DNA of 33,606 bases from Hymenobacter sp. IS2118 (GCF_000715495.1 NZ_JNLX01000123.1:1-33606); one strand, 5' to 3'; shown: positions 22,077 to 29,782, counted from the stretch's first letter. The notes: generated by a model not told the origin, from the letters alone. Program-made: numbers and translations.

Positions 22077-22286
22077 ATGCGCAAAGGCACCAAAGTCACC
22101 TGGAAATACGGCACCGGCACGGCCACCGGCAAAATCGAGTCAATGCACAAAGAGCCCATTGCCCGCACCATCAAGGGCTCCGAGATTCATCGCAACGGCT
22201 CGGCCGAAGACCCCGCGCTGGTTATCGTGCAGGAGAATGGCGACAAAGTTCTTAAGCTGAAGAGCGAGGTGAAAGCGGCGAGCTAG
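22077..22286 (+). CDS. DUF2945 / hypervirulence-associated TUDOR-domain protein
   Basis: A 69-residue cytoplasmic protein made of one small beta-barrel. The sequence MRKGTKVTWKYGTGTATGKI, ARTIKGSEIHRNGSAEDPAL and VIVQENGDKVLKLKSEV matches the DUF2945/HVA1 TUDOR family, which occurs widely in bacteria and fungi without a settled role; interaction with nucleic acid or protein has been suggested by the fold. The ATG at 22077 follows the hairpin repeat directly. Its TAG stop shares the palindrome CTAG with the TAG stop of the convergent lipoprotein gene, so the two coding regions overlap by four bases. Confidence 0.88.
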   Translation: MRKGTKVTWKYGTGTATGKIESMHKEPIARTIKGSEIHRNGSAEDPALVIVQENGDKVLKLKSEVKAAS

Positions 22287-22822
22287 CGCCGCAAGTAAAT
22301 GCCCTTACCGTAGCCGGCCCCGTCGTCGTCCACGGGCGTACCGTTTAGCACGGCACGCCGGCGCAGATTGCTTCCGCAGCTGCAGCAGCCCTTCCCGGGC
22401 GGCTGGCTCGCCACGTCAATGTTGCTGAGGTCGTAGTTGCGGCCGGCATTGGGCAGCACAAACCGATAATTGAAGGCGGCATAGGCCAAAGCGGGCTGTA
22501 CGCCGGTGGCACCCGGAACGGGTAGGCTTTGTAAGTCCACGACACAGAAAAGATTGGAGTCGCACAGCCGGTTCCGCACCGTATCCAGTGATGTGATAAA
22601 GCCGGGCTGGGCATAGCGCACAACGTAGGCCCCCGCCACCTCGGCGTTGGTGAACCCACCGCGCTGGCGGTCGGTGTCGATGCGCACCGAGAAGTTTTCC
22701 GTGAGCGTACAGGGCGCGCAGGTGTAATCCGCGCATTTATCGCCGCAGCCTGCAAGGACCGCACTCCCAGCAGCCAACACTCCAATGTATCCCAAGCGGG
22801 TGAAAAGAGCAAAACGGGTCAT
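22283..22822 (-). CDS. Uncharacterised cysteine-rich lipoprotein
   Basis: A 179-residue predicted lipoprotein: signal peptide MTRFALFTRLGYIGVLAAGS with lipobox AVLAGC. After the lipid-bearing Cys come further cysteines (GDKCADYTCAPCTL, RLCDSNLFCVVD, GKGCCSCGS), so disulfides or a metal site are possible. Strands such as FSVRIDTDRQRGGFTNAEV, AYVVRYAQPG and AFNYRFVLPNAGRNYDLSNI suggest a small beta-sandwich. The tail is RRRAVLNGTPVDDD then GIYLRR. I do not recognise a family. An ATG at 22843 would add seven residues; the later ATG gives the tighter signal peptide. A related C-terminal tail is encoded just upstream (22890-23063). Confidence 0.75.
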   Translation of the reverse strand: MTRFALFTRLGYIGVLAAGSAVLAGCGDKCADYTCAPCTLTENFSVRIDTDRQRGGFTNAEVAGAYVVRYAQPGFITSLDTVRNRLCDSNLFCVVDLQSLPVPGATGVQPALAYAAFNYRFVLPNAGRNYDLSNIDVASQPPGKGCCSCGSNLRRRAVLNGTPVDDDGAGYGKGIYLRR

Positions 22823-22889
22823 GATTGTGGATTTAGATGGCATGGCAGGAATTGACTTCGGGGTTGCGTTTCACACACAAATATGTTCG

Positions 22890-23063
22890 CTACCGGCGCA
22901 GCACGGTGGTGGTAGCGCTTCCTTCGGCTATTACCGGTGTGTCATTGAGCAAAAAGCGCCGCCGGGCGTTGGCAAGGTGGGCGCGATGGCCCTTGCTCAC
23001 CTCGGCTGCTTCTTCCGGCTCGCTGCTGCACCGGTAAAAAAGGACTGGTTTCGGCTTTTGCGG
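22890..23063 (-). pseudogene. Possible decayed copy of the lipoprotein C-terminus
   Basis: On the minus strand an open frame without ATG ends in ARRRFLLNDTPVIAEGS, TTTVLRR, stop. The neighbouring lipoprotein ends in LRRRAVLNGTPVDDDGAG, YGKGIYLRR, stop. RRR-x-x-LN-x-TPV and the terminal LRR are shared with nearly the same spacing. The remaining part of the frame (YRCSSEPEEAAEVSKGHRAH) shows no clear match, and no lipoprotein signal was found further up. A GTG at 23000 could start a 36-residue small protein instead. The rest of 22823-23224 holds nothing I can name. Confidence 0.35.
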
Positions 23064-23224
23064 CTAGTTCTGCGTACCCCAAAGGTGCGCTGGCCCATTA
23101 TTTCGCCACAGCCGGGCTCTCAAATCCTGTGGTTACTGCGTTACAATGGCGCGTTTTCCGCTCCGGCAGCGCGGCTTCGCGCCAGCGAGGGCACGGCCAT
23201 GACTACCCCACGATAACACCCTTT

Positions 23225-24757
23225 ATGAACGAACTGACTGAGATTCGCCACCTGCAAAAAACCGATGCCGAAGCCATCAAAAATGCTATGCTCCTCGCCT
23301 ACCCGCGCCTGGCCACCTACTGGCCGGAGGCGCAGCTGAACCGGCTGGTGGACCTGTTTCCCGAAGGCCAGTTTGTGGTGACGGTGAATGGCGAAGTAGT
23401 GGCCGCCGCCTTTGCCATCATCGTCGACCACGACCAGTTTGAGGAAGACCACACGTTTCAGCAGGTGACGGGCGACTATACCTTTAGCACCCACCAGCCC
23501 GCTGCCGACACGCTCTACGGCATCGAGGTGTTTGTGGTGCCGGCCATGCGCGGGCGGCGGCTGGCGCGCCGGCTCTACGAGGCCCGCAAGGAACTCTGTG
23601 AACGTCTGAATCTGCGTGCCATCGCCTTCGGGGCGCGCATTCCGGGCTACCACGAGTACCAGGAGACGCTTTCGCCCAAGCAGTACGTGCAGAAGGTGAA
23701 GAACCGCGAAATAATGGACCCTTCGCTGAATTTTCAGCTTTCCAACGATTTCCACCCGGTGCGGGTGCTGCGCAGCTACCTACCCAACGACGTGGCCAGT
23801 GGCGAATACGCCCTGCTCATGGAGTGGGACAACATGATGTACGACACCCGCCCGGTGCAGGCCATCGCCAAAAAAACGCAGGTGCGCCTGGGCCTCGTGC
23901 AGTGGCAGATGCGCCACTTCGACGGCCTGGAAGACCTCCTGCAACAGGTGGAATACTTCGTGGATGCGCTGGCCGCCTACCGCGCCGACTTCGCACTGTT
24001 TCCCGAGTTGTTCCACGGCCCGCTGATGGCCGATGCCAACGAGCTGTCCGAAATTGATGCCATTCGCAAGCTGAGCCAGTTTTCAGATGCCATTCTGGCC
24101 CGCTTCACCGAGCTGGCCGTGAAATACCACATCAACATCATTACCGGCTCGATGCCCGTGATGGACGAAGCCGGCAAGTTGATGAACGTGGGCTACCTGT
24201 GCCGCCGCAATGGCAGCACCGAGCGCTATGAGAAAATCCACGTCACGCCCAACGAGGCCAAGTACTGGGGCCTCACCGGCGGCAAAAAGCTCCAAACGTT
24301 CGACACCGATTCGGGCCGCATTGGCATCCTTATCTGCTACGATTCGGAGTTTCCCGAGCTGGCCCGCCTCCTGGCCGACCAGGGCATGGACATCCTGTTC
24401 GTACCCTTCCTCACCGATACCCAGACGGCGTATTCCCGCGTGCGGCACTGCGCTGCGGCGCGGGCCATCGAAAACGAATGCTACGTGGCCATCGCCGGCT
24501 CGGTGGGCAACCTGCCCCGAGTCAAGAACATGGACATTCAGTACGCGCAGTCGGCCGTGCTCACGCCCTGCGACTTTGCCTTCCCAACCACCGGCGTGAA
24601 AAGCGAGGCCACGCCCAATACCGAAATGATTCTGGTGACGGACGTGGACCTGTCCATTCTCGACCGCCTGCGCAACCAGGGCAGCGTGCAAAACCTGCGC
24701 AGCCGCCGCCACGACGTGTACCAGCTCAGCTCGTCGGAGCTGATGCCCAAGCATTGA
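23225..24757 (+). CDS. GNAT acetyltransferase-nitrilase (carbon-nitrogen hydrolase) fusion
   Basis: A 510-residue cytoplasmic two-domain enzyme. The N-terminal part (about 5-215) is a GNAT fold, with YGIEVFVVPAMRGRRLARRL giving the acetyl-CoA loop (R/Q-x-x-G-x-G/A-like, here MRGRRLA). The C-terminal part (about 225-500) is a nitrilase-superfamily amidase with the full triad: Glu261 in LFPELFHG, Lys337 in YEKIHVTP, Cys371 in ILICYDSEFPE. The end of the substrate pocket is seen in TDTQTAYSRVRHCAAARAIE and CYVAIAGSVGN. The fused architecture is known in many bacteria, without a firmly assigned substrate; an N-acylated amine or amide is plausible. The ATG at 23225 (MNELTEIRHLQ) is selected; the frame is open further up without domain content. 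The gene is apparently monocistronic and ends before a bidirectional terminator. Confidence 0.93.
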   Translation: MNELTEIRHLQKTDAEAIKNAMLLAYPRLATYWPEAQLNRLVDLFPEGQFVVTVNGEVVAAAFAIIVDHDQFEEDHTFQQVTGDYTFSTHQPAADTLYGIEVFVVPAMRGRRLARRLYEARKELCERLNLRAIAFGARIPGYHEYQETLSPKQYVQKVKNREIMDPSLNFQLSNDFHPVRVLRSYLPNDVASGEYALLMEWDNMMYDTRPVQAIAKKTQVRLGLVQWQMRHFDGLEDLLQQVEYFVDALAAYRADFALFPELFHGPLMADANELSEIDAIRKLSQFSDAILARFTELAVKYHINIITGSMPVMDEAGKLMNVGYLCRRNGSTERYEKIHVTPNEAKYWGLTGGKKLQTFDTDSGRIGILICYDSEFPELARLLADQGMDILFVPFLTDTQTAYSRVRHCAAARAIENECYVAIAGSVGNLPRVKNMDIQYAQSAVLTPCDFAFPTTGVKSEATPNTEMILVTDVDLSILDRLRNQGSVQNLRSRRHDVYQLSSSELMPKH

Positions 24758-24824
24758 TTTAGAACGTAGTTAAAAGGCCGTCATGCGTTAGGCACTAGTT
24801 AAATAGCTTCCCCAGTTTACCTCC

Positions 24825-24866
24825 AACAAAAAACCCCGCCGGCTAATACCGGCGGGGTTTTTTGTT
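24825..24866. terminator. Perfect bidirectional intrinsic terminator
   Basis: An 18-bp perfect stem with a 6-base loop (CTAATA): AACAAAAAACCCCGCCGG and its complement. It has A/T runs on both sides and so gives a U tract in either direction. It lies between the convergent GNAT-nitrilase and permease genes and serves both. Confidence 0.95.
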
Positions 24867-24890
24867 ACGTAAATAACTCTTTGACGCTTA

Positions 24891-26471
24891 CTACAAATTG
24901 TCTTTGTCAGGGTCGATGAAGGCTTGCTCGTCCATCTCCGTTGGTACTACTACAATGCCCTTTTGGAGCAGAGAATTGCGCTTGCCGTAGAGGAAGTACA
25001 CAACGAAGCCGAGCAGCATCCAGCCGGCAGCTACTTCCAGCGTGGCCGAATCCAGACCTACAATCAGGGCCGAGCACACGATGGCGCCCATGAAGGGCAC
25101 CAATGGGAAGCTAGCCGACGAGAGCGGCGCGCGGAACGGACGCGGCTGGTCGGGGTCCGACTTGCGCATAATCCACACGCCCAGGCTCACGAGCACAAAG
25201 GCCAGCAGCGTGCCAAACGAGGTGAGGTCGCCGGCCAGGTTGCCGGGCACAAAGGCCGCGAACAAGCCCACGAATACCATCAGCATCAGGTTGGACTTGT
25301 AAGGGGTGTTGAAGCGGGGGTGCAACGCCGAGAAGGCTTTGGGCATCAGTCCGTCCTTGGCCATCGAGAAAAACACCCGGCTCTGGCCCATGAGCATTAC
25401 CAGCATTACCGAGGTGAAACCCAACAGGATGCCGATGGTAACGGCCGTTCCGAGCCACTCGTAGCCCTTCATGTGGGTTACAATGGCGTAGGTCACCGAG
25501 GCTTCGCCGCCCACGGCGGGGTCAGCAAATTCGCGCCAGTTGGCCACGCCCGTCAGTACGTGTCCGAACAGAATGTAGAGCACCGTGCATAAAGCCAGCG
25601 AGCCCAGAATGCCGATGGGCATGTCGCGCTTGGGGTTTTTGGCCTCCTGCGCGGCCGTGCTCACGGCATCAAAACCGATGAAGGCAAAGAAGACGATGCC
25701 CGCGCCGCCCAGAATACCGCCCCAGCCGTGCTTATTCCAGCCTTCGTAGGTGCGCACCACCTCGCCGGCGGCGTTTTTCACTACGGCATCGGCCGGAATG
25801 AGGTAGGGCTCGTGGTTGGCGGGGTTCACAAACTGCCAGCCCACGGCGATGAACACCACCACGATGAGCACCTTCAGCACCACGATAACGGCGTTGAACA
25901 TGGCCGACTCCTGGGTGCCTTTCACCAGCAACAAGCTAAGGGCCACAATGATAAGCAGCGCCGGCAGGTTGATAACGCCCTGCTGGGCCACGCCATCGAT
26001 AACGGCGCGCTCAAACGGTGAATGGCTTAGACTATAGGGAATACTTGTCCCAAACGTCTCCAGGAGCTTATTGAGGTATTCGCTCCAGGCAATGGACACG
26101 GTGGCCGCGCCCAGCGCGTATTCCATAATAAGTGCCCAGCCGATAACCCAGGCCACAAATTCGCCCATCGTAGTGTAGGCGTAAGTGTAAGCCGAGCCGG
26201 CAATGGGAATCATGGCCGCGAACTCGGCGTAGCACAGGCCCGCGAACACGCAGCCAAAGGCAGCCAGAATGAAGGCGAGCGTCACGCCCGGCCCCGAGGC
26301 TTGGGCGGCGGCGGCGGCGGTGCGCACAAACAGGCCGGCCCCGATGATGGCGCCCACGCCCAGGGCTACGAGGTTGCCCGCACCCAGCGTCCGCTTTAGG
26401 GTACCGTGCCCGGTGGAGTTAGCCTCGCCCAGCAGCACGGCCAATGGTTTTTTGGCGAAAATACTTGCCAT
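24891..26471 (-). CDS. APC-superfamily amino acid permease (CAT type)
   Basis: A 526-residue inner-membrane transporter of the amino acid-polyamine-organocation superfamily, closest in motif to the cationic amino acid transporter/YfnA branch. TM1 carries the substrate-binding unwound stretch GAIIGAGLFV; about 12 or more hydrophobic segments can be counted, including LAFILAAFGCVFAGLCYAEF, VLKVLIVVVFIAVGWQF, AGIVFFAFIGFDAVSTAAQE and LLAFVLVSLGVWIMRKSDPD. The AFIGFDAVSTAAQEAKNPKR element between TM6 and the next loop is a family signature. The ATG at 26471 starts the soluble N-terminus MASIFAKKPLAVLLG. It is divergent from a Spy-like gene with a 244-base spacer and ends before the bidirectional terminator. 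The transported amino acid is not determined. Confidence 0.93.
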   Translation of the reverse strand: MASIFAKKPLAVLLGEANSTGHGTLKRTLGAGNLVALGVGAIIGAGLFVRTAAAAAQASGPGVTLAFILAAFGCVFAGLCYAEFAAMIPIAGSAYTYAYTTMGEFVAWVIGWALIMEYALGAATVSIAWSEYLNKLLETFGTSIPYSLSHSPFERAVIDGVAQQGVINLPALLIIVALSLLLVKGTQESAMFNAVIVVLKVLIVVVFIAVGWQFVNPANHEPYLIPADAVVKNAAGEVVRTYEGWNKHGWGGILGGAGIVFFAFIGFDAVSTAAQEAKNPKRDMPIGILGSLALCTVLYILFGHVLTGVANWREFADPAVGGEASVTYAIVTHMKGYEWLGTAVTIGILLGFTSVMLVMLMGQSRVFFSMAKDGLMPKAFSALHPRFNTPYKSNLMLMVFVGLFAAFVPGNLAGDLTSFGTLLAFVLVSLGVWIMRKSDPDQPRPFRAPLSSASFPLVPFMGAIVCSALIVGLDSATLEVAAGWMLLGFVVYFLYGKRNSLLQKGIVVVPTEMDEQAFIDPDKDNL

Positions 26472-26715
26472 TTGTTAGGGTTAGTGAAAGAAGAAGTGTG
26501 AAATAAAAAGAACTGAAAACGAAACCAACAACTGCCTTTGCCCCAAAAAAACGGCGGCAACGGCAGCGACGGGCCCGAAATATAGGCAGCAAATTCGCGC
26601 CCGCCCGGTTTTCACGCGCCTGGCTTTGCGGTGGCTGTGGTTGCCACCCGATTAAACCCCGGCCCATCAGCCGCATCCAAGTCCGCAATTCACCCTCTCT
26701 TTTTCTTCCTTTATC

Positions 26716-27144
26716 ATGAAAAAAATCATTGTTTTGCTCGCGGCCTTCGTGGCCACTGCCACCACCGGTTTTGCCCAGGCCCCGGCCGGGGCTGGCCCCG
26801 TTCCGCAAGCGGGCAGCCGCTCGCAGGCGCCGGCTTCGCCCGAGCAGCAGGCCGAGCGCCGCGCCCGGGCCCTAACCAAAGCCCTAAGCCTGAGCCCCGA
26901 CCAGCAGGCCCGGCTGCAACCCATTTTACTGGCTCAGCAGCAGGAGCTCCAACGCCTCCGCGACCAGCCCCGCGGCGGCGACCGCCGGGCAATGGCCCAG
27001 CAGCTGAAAACCACCCAGGCTACTTACGACCAGCAAATCCGCGCCGTGCTCACGCCGGAGCAATACAGCAAGTTTGAGCAGCAGAAAGACGACCGTCGCG
27101 ACCAAATTCGGGAGCGCCGGGCCGGGGGCGGAAGGAATAACTAG
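26716..27144 (+). CDS. Spy/CpxP-like periplasmic protein
   Basis: A 142-residue exported helical protein (signal peptide MKKIIVLLAAFVATATTGFA). The mature part is charged and glutamine-rich and has two LTxxQ-type motifs, LSLSPDQQARLQPIL and VLTPEQYSKFEQQ, as in the Spy/CpxP chaperone-like family, which buffers envelope stress by binding unfolded proteins or metals. It ends in an Arg/Gly-rich tail. The following gene is a homologue of similar length, so the pair probably arose by duplication. Spy family members in Bacteroidota are poorly studied; the chaperone role is inferred. Confidence 0.85.
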   Translation: MKKIIVLLAAFVATATTGFAQAPAGAGPVPQAGSRSQAPASPEQQAERRARALTKALSLSPDQQARLQPILLAQQQELQRLRDQPRGGDRRAMAQQLKTTQATYDQQIRAVLTPEQYSKFEQQKDDRRDQIRERRAGGGRNN

Positions 27145-27310
27145 CCCGATTGGTAGATAATATCCGCCCATTTATCGAGGCATTCAGGATGGCATTCATC
27201 CCGCCTCAATCCTGGCATAACGCTTGCAAATACCCTGGCAAGTGACCAACGAGGCGCTTTTGCTCTCCGGCCTCCTTCTTTATTCAGTTACTTTATAAAT
27301 CATCCAACCC

Positions 27311-27754
27311 ATGAAAAAGACCCTGCTATTGCTCGCCGCCCTGGCCTTCACCACCGCCGGCACCAGCTTCGCCCAAACCACGCCCGCCGCATCCACCGCC
27401 CGTAAGGCGCACAAAGGCCGCGACCACAAAGACAACAAAACCCCCGCTCAAAAAGCCGACTATCACGCCGCCAAAATGGCCAAGGACCTCGGCCTCACCG
27501 CCGACCAGGAAGCCCGCGTAGAGCAGCTTCTGGTGGCTCGCCAGCAGGAATCGGCCGCGTTCAAAGCCAAGTACGGCACCGACAAAAAAGCCGGCCGCAC
27601 CGACATGCAGGCGTCCCGCCAGCGCTACCAGACCCAACTCAAATCCATTCTCACTGCCGACCAGTACGCCAAGATGAGCCAGATGAAGGACGAGCACCGT
27701 GGCCACGGCAAAATGAAGGACGGCGGTAAAATGAAAATGAAAACCAAGGCGTAA
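27311..27754 (+). CDS. Spy/CpxP-like periplasmic protein, second copy
   Basis: A 147-residue exported protein (signal peptide MKKTLLLLAALAFTTAGTSF ending AQ). Two LTxxQ-type motifs, LGLTADQEARVEQLLVARQQ and ILTADQYAKMSQM, correspond to those of the upstream gene, confirming homology. It differs in composition: the mature protein is very lysine-rich and closes with a His/Lys/Met tail (DEHRGHGKMKDGGKMKMKT), which could bind metal ions such as copper. It lies 166 bases after the first copy on the same strand, and a strong terminator follows. Confidence 0.85.
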   Translation: MKKTLLLLAALAFTTAGTSFAQTTPAASTARKAHKGRDHKDNKTPAQKADYHAAKMAKDLGLTADQEARVEQLLVARQQESAAFKAKYGTDKKAGRTDMQASRQRYQTQLKSILTADQYAKMSQMKDEHRGHGKMKDGGKMKMKTKA

Positions 27755-27781
27755 TTGCCCGCTTACCAGTTAGGCCGCAGG

Positions 27782-27812
27782 AGCCCCAGCCAGATTTGGC
27801 TGGGGCTTTTTT
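27782..27812 (+). terminator. Intrinsic terminator after the Spy-like pair
   Basis: AGCCCCAGCC pairs perfectly with GGCTGGGGCT (10 bp, loop AGATTT) and is followed by six T residues. It is 27 bases after the stop of the second Spy-like gene and separates it from the persulfide dioxygenase promoter. Confidence 0.95.
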
Positions 27813-27862
27813 GCGTTTGGCGGCCTGCGGAACCCGTTTCGCCATTGCCCGGCCAGAGTGCT

Positions 27863-27898
27863 TATATTTGGCCAAATCACCCGGCTACCCGTTTGGCC
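27863..27898 (+). promoter_or_regulatory. -7 box and inverted repeat ahead of the persulfide dioxygenase gene
   Basis: TATATTTG at 27863-27870 is a perfect -7 box; a weak -33-like TTTCG is about 21 bases upstream. Overlapping its last base, GGCCAAA (27870-27876) is repeated inverted as TTTGGCC (27892-27898), spacer 15 bases. This covers the predicted transcription start, a typical repressor site position. No regulator gene is adjacent. Confidence 0.5.
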
Positions 27899-27913
27899 TC
27901 AATTTATTCTCCC

Positions 27914-29275
27914 ATGCCTCCCCTCCCCAGTAGCACGGCCTCGGCCGTGCAAATCCAGCAGTTCTACGATAAGGGCCTGGCCCATGCCAGCTACGCCGTG
28001 CGCTACGGCCGCCAGGTCGCCATCATCGACCCGGCCCGCGACCCGCAGCCCTACTACGACTTTGCCGACGAACACGAGGCCAACATCGTGGCCGTGATTG
28101 AGACGCATCCGCACGCCGATTTCGTGTCGTCGCACCTGGAAATTGCTCAGGAAACCGAGGCCACCATCTACTGCAGCGAACTGGTGGGCGCCAAGTACCC
28201 GCACAAAACCTTCGACGACGGCGACCGCATCAGCCTGGGCACCGTGGAGCTGCACGCCATCAACACCCCCGGCCACTCGCCCGACAGCATCAGCATTTTG
28301 CTAATGGACGAGCTGGCCCAAAGCCGCGCCGTGTTTACCGGCGACACGCTGTTTGTGGGCGACGTGGGCCGGCCCGACCTGCGCGAGGATGAGGCCGTGG
28401 GCGGCCACCAGCGCCAGGAGCTAGCTGCCCAACTCTACCGCAGCACCCGCAACAAGCTCATGACCCTGCCCGGCACCACGCGGGTGTACCCCGCCCACGG
28501 CCCCGGCAGCCTCTGCGGCAAAACAACCAGTACTGACCTCGACAGTACCATTGCCAGAGAGCTGAAGACGAATTATGCCCTGCAGCCCATGTCGCAGGAG
28601 GAGTTCGTCAAGGTCCTGCTCGAAGACCAGCCTTTCGTGCCCAAGTACTTCGGCCACGGCGTGCAGTTGAACCGCCAGGGTGCCCCCAGCTTTGAAGACA
28701 GCATCCGGGCCGTGCCCCACCCTGGCAGCAACGCCACCCTGGAGCCCGATGTGCTCATTATTGACACCCGCCCCGCCGCCCAGTTTCGGGCCGGCCACCT
28801 GCCTGGCGCTATCAACCTGCAGGACGGCGGCAAGTTCGAAACCTGGCTGGGTTCTGTAATTGGCCCCGCCGAACCGTTTTACCTGCTGGCCGATTCCCAG
28901 ATTGCCTTGGATATCGTGGTGCGCAAATCCGCAAAAATCGGCTACGAGGGCAACATCAAAGGCGCTTTGCTGGCCCCGCTGGTGCTGCCCAATACCTCCC
29001 CCGCGGTGGACGTAGCCCAGGTGCGCCAGCACCCCGACGCCTTCACCATCGTGGACATCCGCAACCGCGCCGAGGCCAAAACACCGGTCTTTGAAAACGC
29101 CCTGCTCATTCCGCTACCCGAGCTGCGCGAACGCGCCCACGAAATTCCTGCTGGCAAACCCGTGCTGGTGCATTGCGCCGGCGGCTACCGCTCGGCGGCC
29201 GGGGCCAGCATCGTGCAGCAGGCCCTGCCCGGCGTGGAAGTGCTGGATTTGGGCGAGGCTGTGACGGAGTTTTAA
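27914..29275 (+). CDS. Persulfide dioxygenase-rhodanese fusion (MBL fold)
   Basis: A 453-residue cytoplasmic sulfur enzyme. The N-terminal metallo-beta-lactamase domain (about 10-250) has iron-binding motifs: HPHADF (His65, His67, Asp69), GHSPDS, and the persulfide dioxygenase signature GDTLFVGDVGRPDL followed by a late His in YPAHGPGS. It oxidises glutathione- or other persulfide to sulfite (ETHE1/Blh/CstB group). Two rhodanese domains follow. The first (DVLIIDTRPAAQFRAGHLPG) has lost the catalytic Cys (FYLLADSQ). The second (FTIVDIRNRAEAKTPVF, VLVHCAGGYRSAA) keeps Cys421 in CAGGYR. The ATG at 27914 fits the promoter; an in-frame extension reaches back to the previous stop but crosses the terminator. 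It probably detoxifies sulfide-derived persulfide. It stands alone, with no sulfide:quinone reductase nearby. Confidence 0.93.
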   Translation: MPPLPSSTASAVQIQQFYDKGLAHASYAVRYGRQVAIIDPARDPQPYYDFADEHEANIVAVIETHPHADFVSSHLEIAQETEATIYCSELVGAKYPHKTFDDGDRISLGTVELHAINTPGHSPDSISILLMDELAQSRAVFTGDTLFVGDVGRPDLREDEAVGGHQRQELAAQLYRSTRNKLMTLPGTTRVYPAHGPGSLCGKTTSTDLDSTIARELKTNYALQPMSQEEFVKVLLEDQPFVPKYFGHGVQLNRQGAPSFEDSIRAVPHPGSNATLEPDVLIIDTRPAAQFRAGHLPGAINLQDGGKFETWLGSVIGPAEPFYLLADSQIALDIVVRKSAKIGYEGNIKGALLAPLVLPNTSPAVDVAQVRQHPDAFTIVDIRNRAEAKTPVFENALLIPLPELRERAHEIPAGKPVLVHCAGGYRSAAGASIVQQALPGVEVLDLGEAVTEF

Positions 29276-29332
29276 GGGGCGGCGGCGGGGCATTAACTAA
29301 ACACGGAGAAGGAAAAGCGTAGTTTTCAGGCC

Positions 29333-29360
29333 GTCATGCCGGGCGCAGCTGCGGCATGAC
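29333..29360. repeat. Short REP-like hairpin
   Basis: GTCATGCCG (29333-29341) and CGGCATGAC (29352-29360) form a perfect 9-bp stem around GGCGCAGCTG. The edge and the GCGCAGC core match the long repeat at 944-1037. A further half-copy (GGCCGTCATGC) occurs at 24776-24786, after the GNAT-nitrilase gene. Confidence 0.8.
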
Positions 29361-29398
29361 CAAACTTGGTACAGTTACTTTTACCCGACTACTTAGTC

Positions 29399-29502
29399 AC
29401 TGATGTTACGCACCATCCTAGCGGACTGCCTGGAAACGGCCTTTGCTGATGCACCTAAAGTCTCTTTGTGAAGCGTAGGCGCAATCAGTGCGTAACATCA
29501 GT
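29399..29502. mobile_element. MITE-like element with perfect terminal inverted repeats
   Basis: Perfect 15-bp inverted repeats ACTGATGTTACGCAC (29399-29413) and their complement (29488-29502) bound a 104-bp non-coding segment. TAGTC stands on both sides (29394-29398 and 29503-29507). If the repeats are taken as 14 bp (29400-29501), the flanking direct repeat becomes 7 bp, TTAGTCA. These are the marks of a transposed miniature element mobilised in trans. Its ends differ from those of the IS at 1-927, so its parent is not in this window. Confidence 0.75.
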
Positions 29503-29530
29503 TAGTCAAGCAACAGCGGCTAGATTTCGC

Positions 29531-29538
29531 TATCTTCC
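29531..29538 (+). promoter_or_regulatory. Possible -7 box of the DUF433 gene
   Basis: TATCTTCC lies 12 bases before the ATG and resembles the TATCTTCG of the kinase promoter, but two of the last four core bases differ. The corresponding -33 position falls a few bases beyond the right end of the MITE-like element; no TTG is there. Confidence 0.25.
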
Positions 29539-29542
29539 GAAC

Positions 29543-29782
29543 ATGGATATAAAAACGCTGATAACCGTTGACCCGGACATTTTGGGTGGCCAACCCGTAT
29601 TTGCCGGAACGCGCGTGCCAGTAGAGTCACTTTTTGACCATTTGGAAGCGGGCGTTGCGCTCGATGAATTTCTGGATGACTTCCCCACCGTCGCCAAAGC
29701 GCAAGCTGTGGCTCTATTGGAGATGGCGAACCGGCTGGTAACCGCCAAAAATATAGACCAACTCTATGCGGCTGCTGCTTGA
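29543..29782 (+). CDS. DUF433 family protein, probable antitoxin
   Basis: A 79-residue protein with the DUF433 hallmark: DPDILGGQPVFAGTRVPVES followed by LFDHLEAG and FLDDFPTVAKAQAVALLEMA. These small winged-helix-like proteins usually precede a PIN-like DUF5615 gene and are taken as DNA-binding antitoxins of type II (VapBC45-like) modules. The ATG at 29543 is chosen; an upstream GTG at 29468 would begin inside the MITE-like element. Its 3' end overlaps the next gene by 17 bases, indicating translational coupling. Base composition is clearly less GC-rich than in the flanking genes, which supports lateral acquisition. Toxin-antitoxin function is inferred from family and arrangement. Confidence 0.9.
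   Translation: MDIKTLITVDPDILGGQPVFAGTRVPVESLFDHLEAGVALDEFLDDFPTVAKAQAVALLEMANRLVTAKNIDQLYAAAA

Noticed and set aside
22785..23216. Plus-strand 143-codon frame before the GNAT-nitrilase gene
   Set aside because: Its start is antisense to the lipoprotein signal peptide and its translation has no domain; the opposite strand shows the lipoprotein-like tail instead.
26726..26992. Minus-strand frames opposite the first Spy-like gene
   Set aside because: Antisense shadows; the plus-strand protein has a signal peptide and two LTxxQ motifs.
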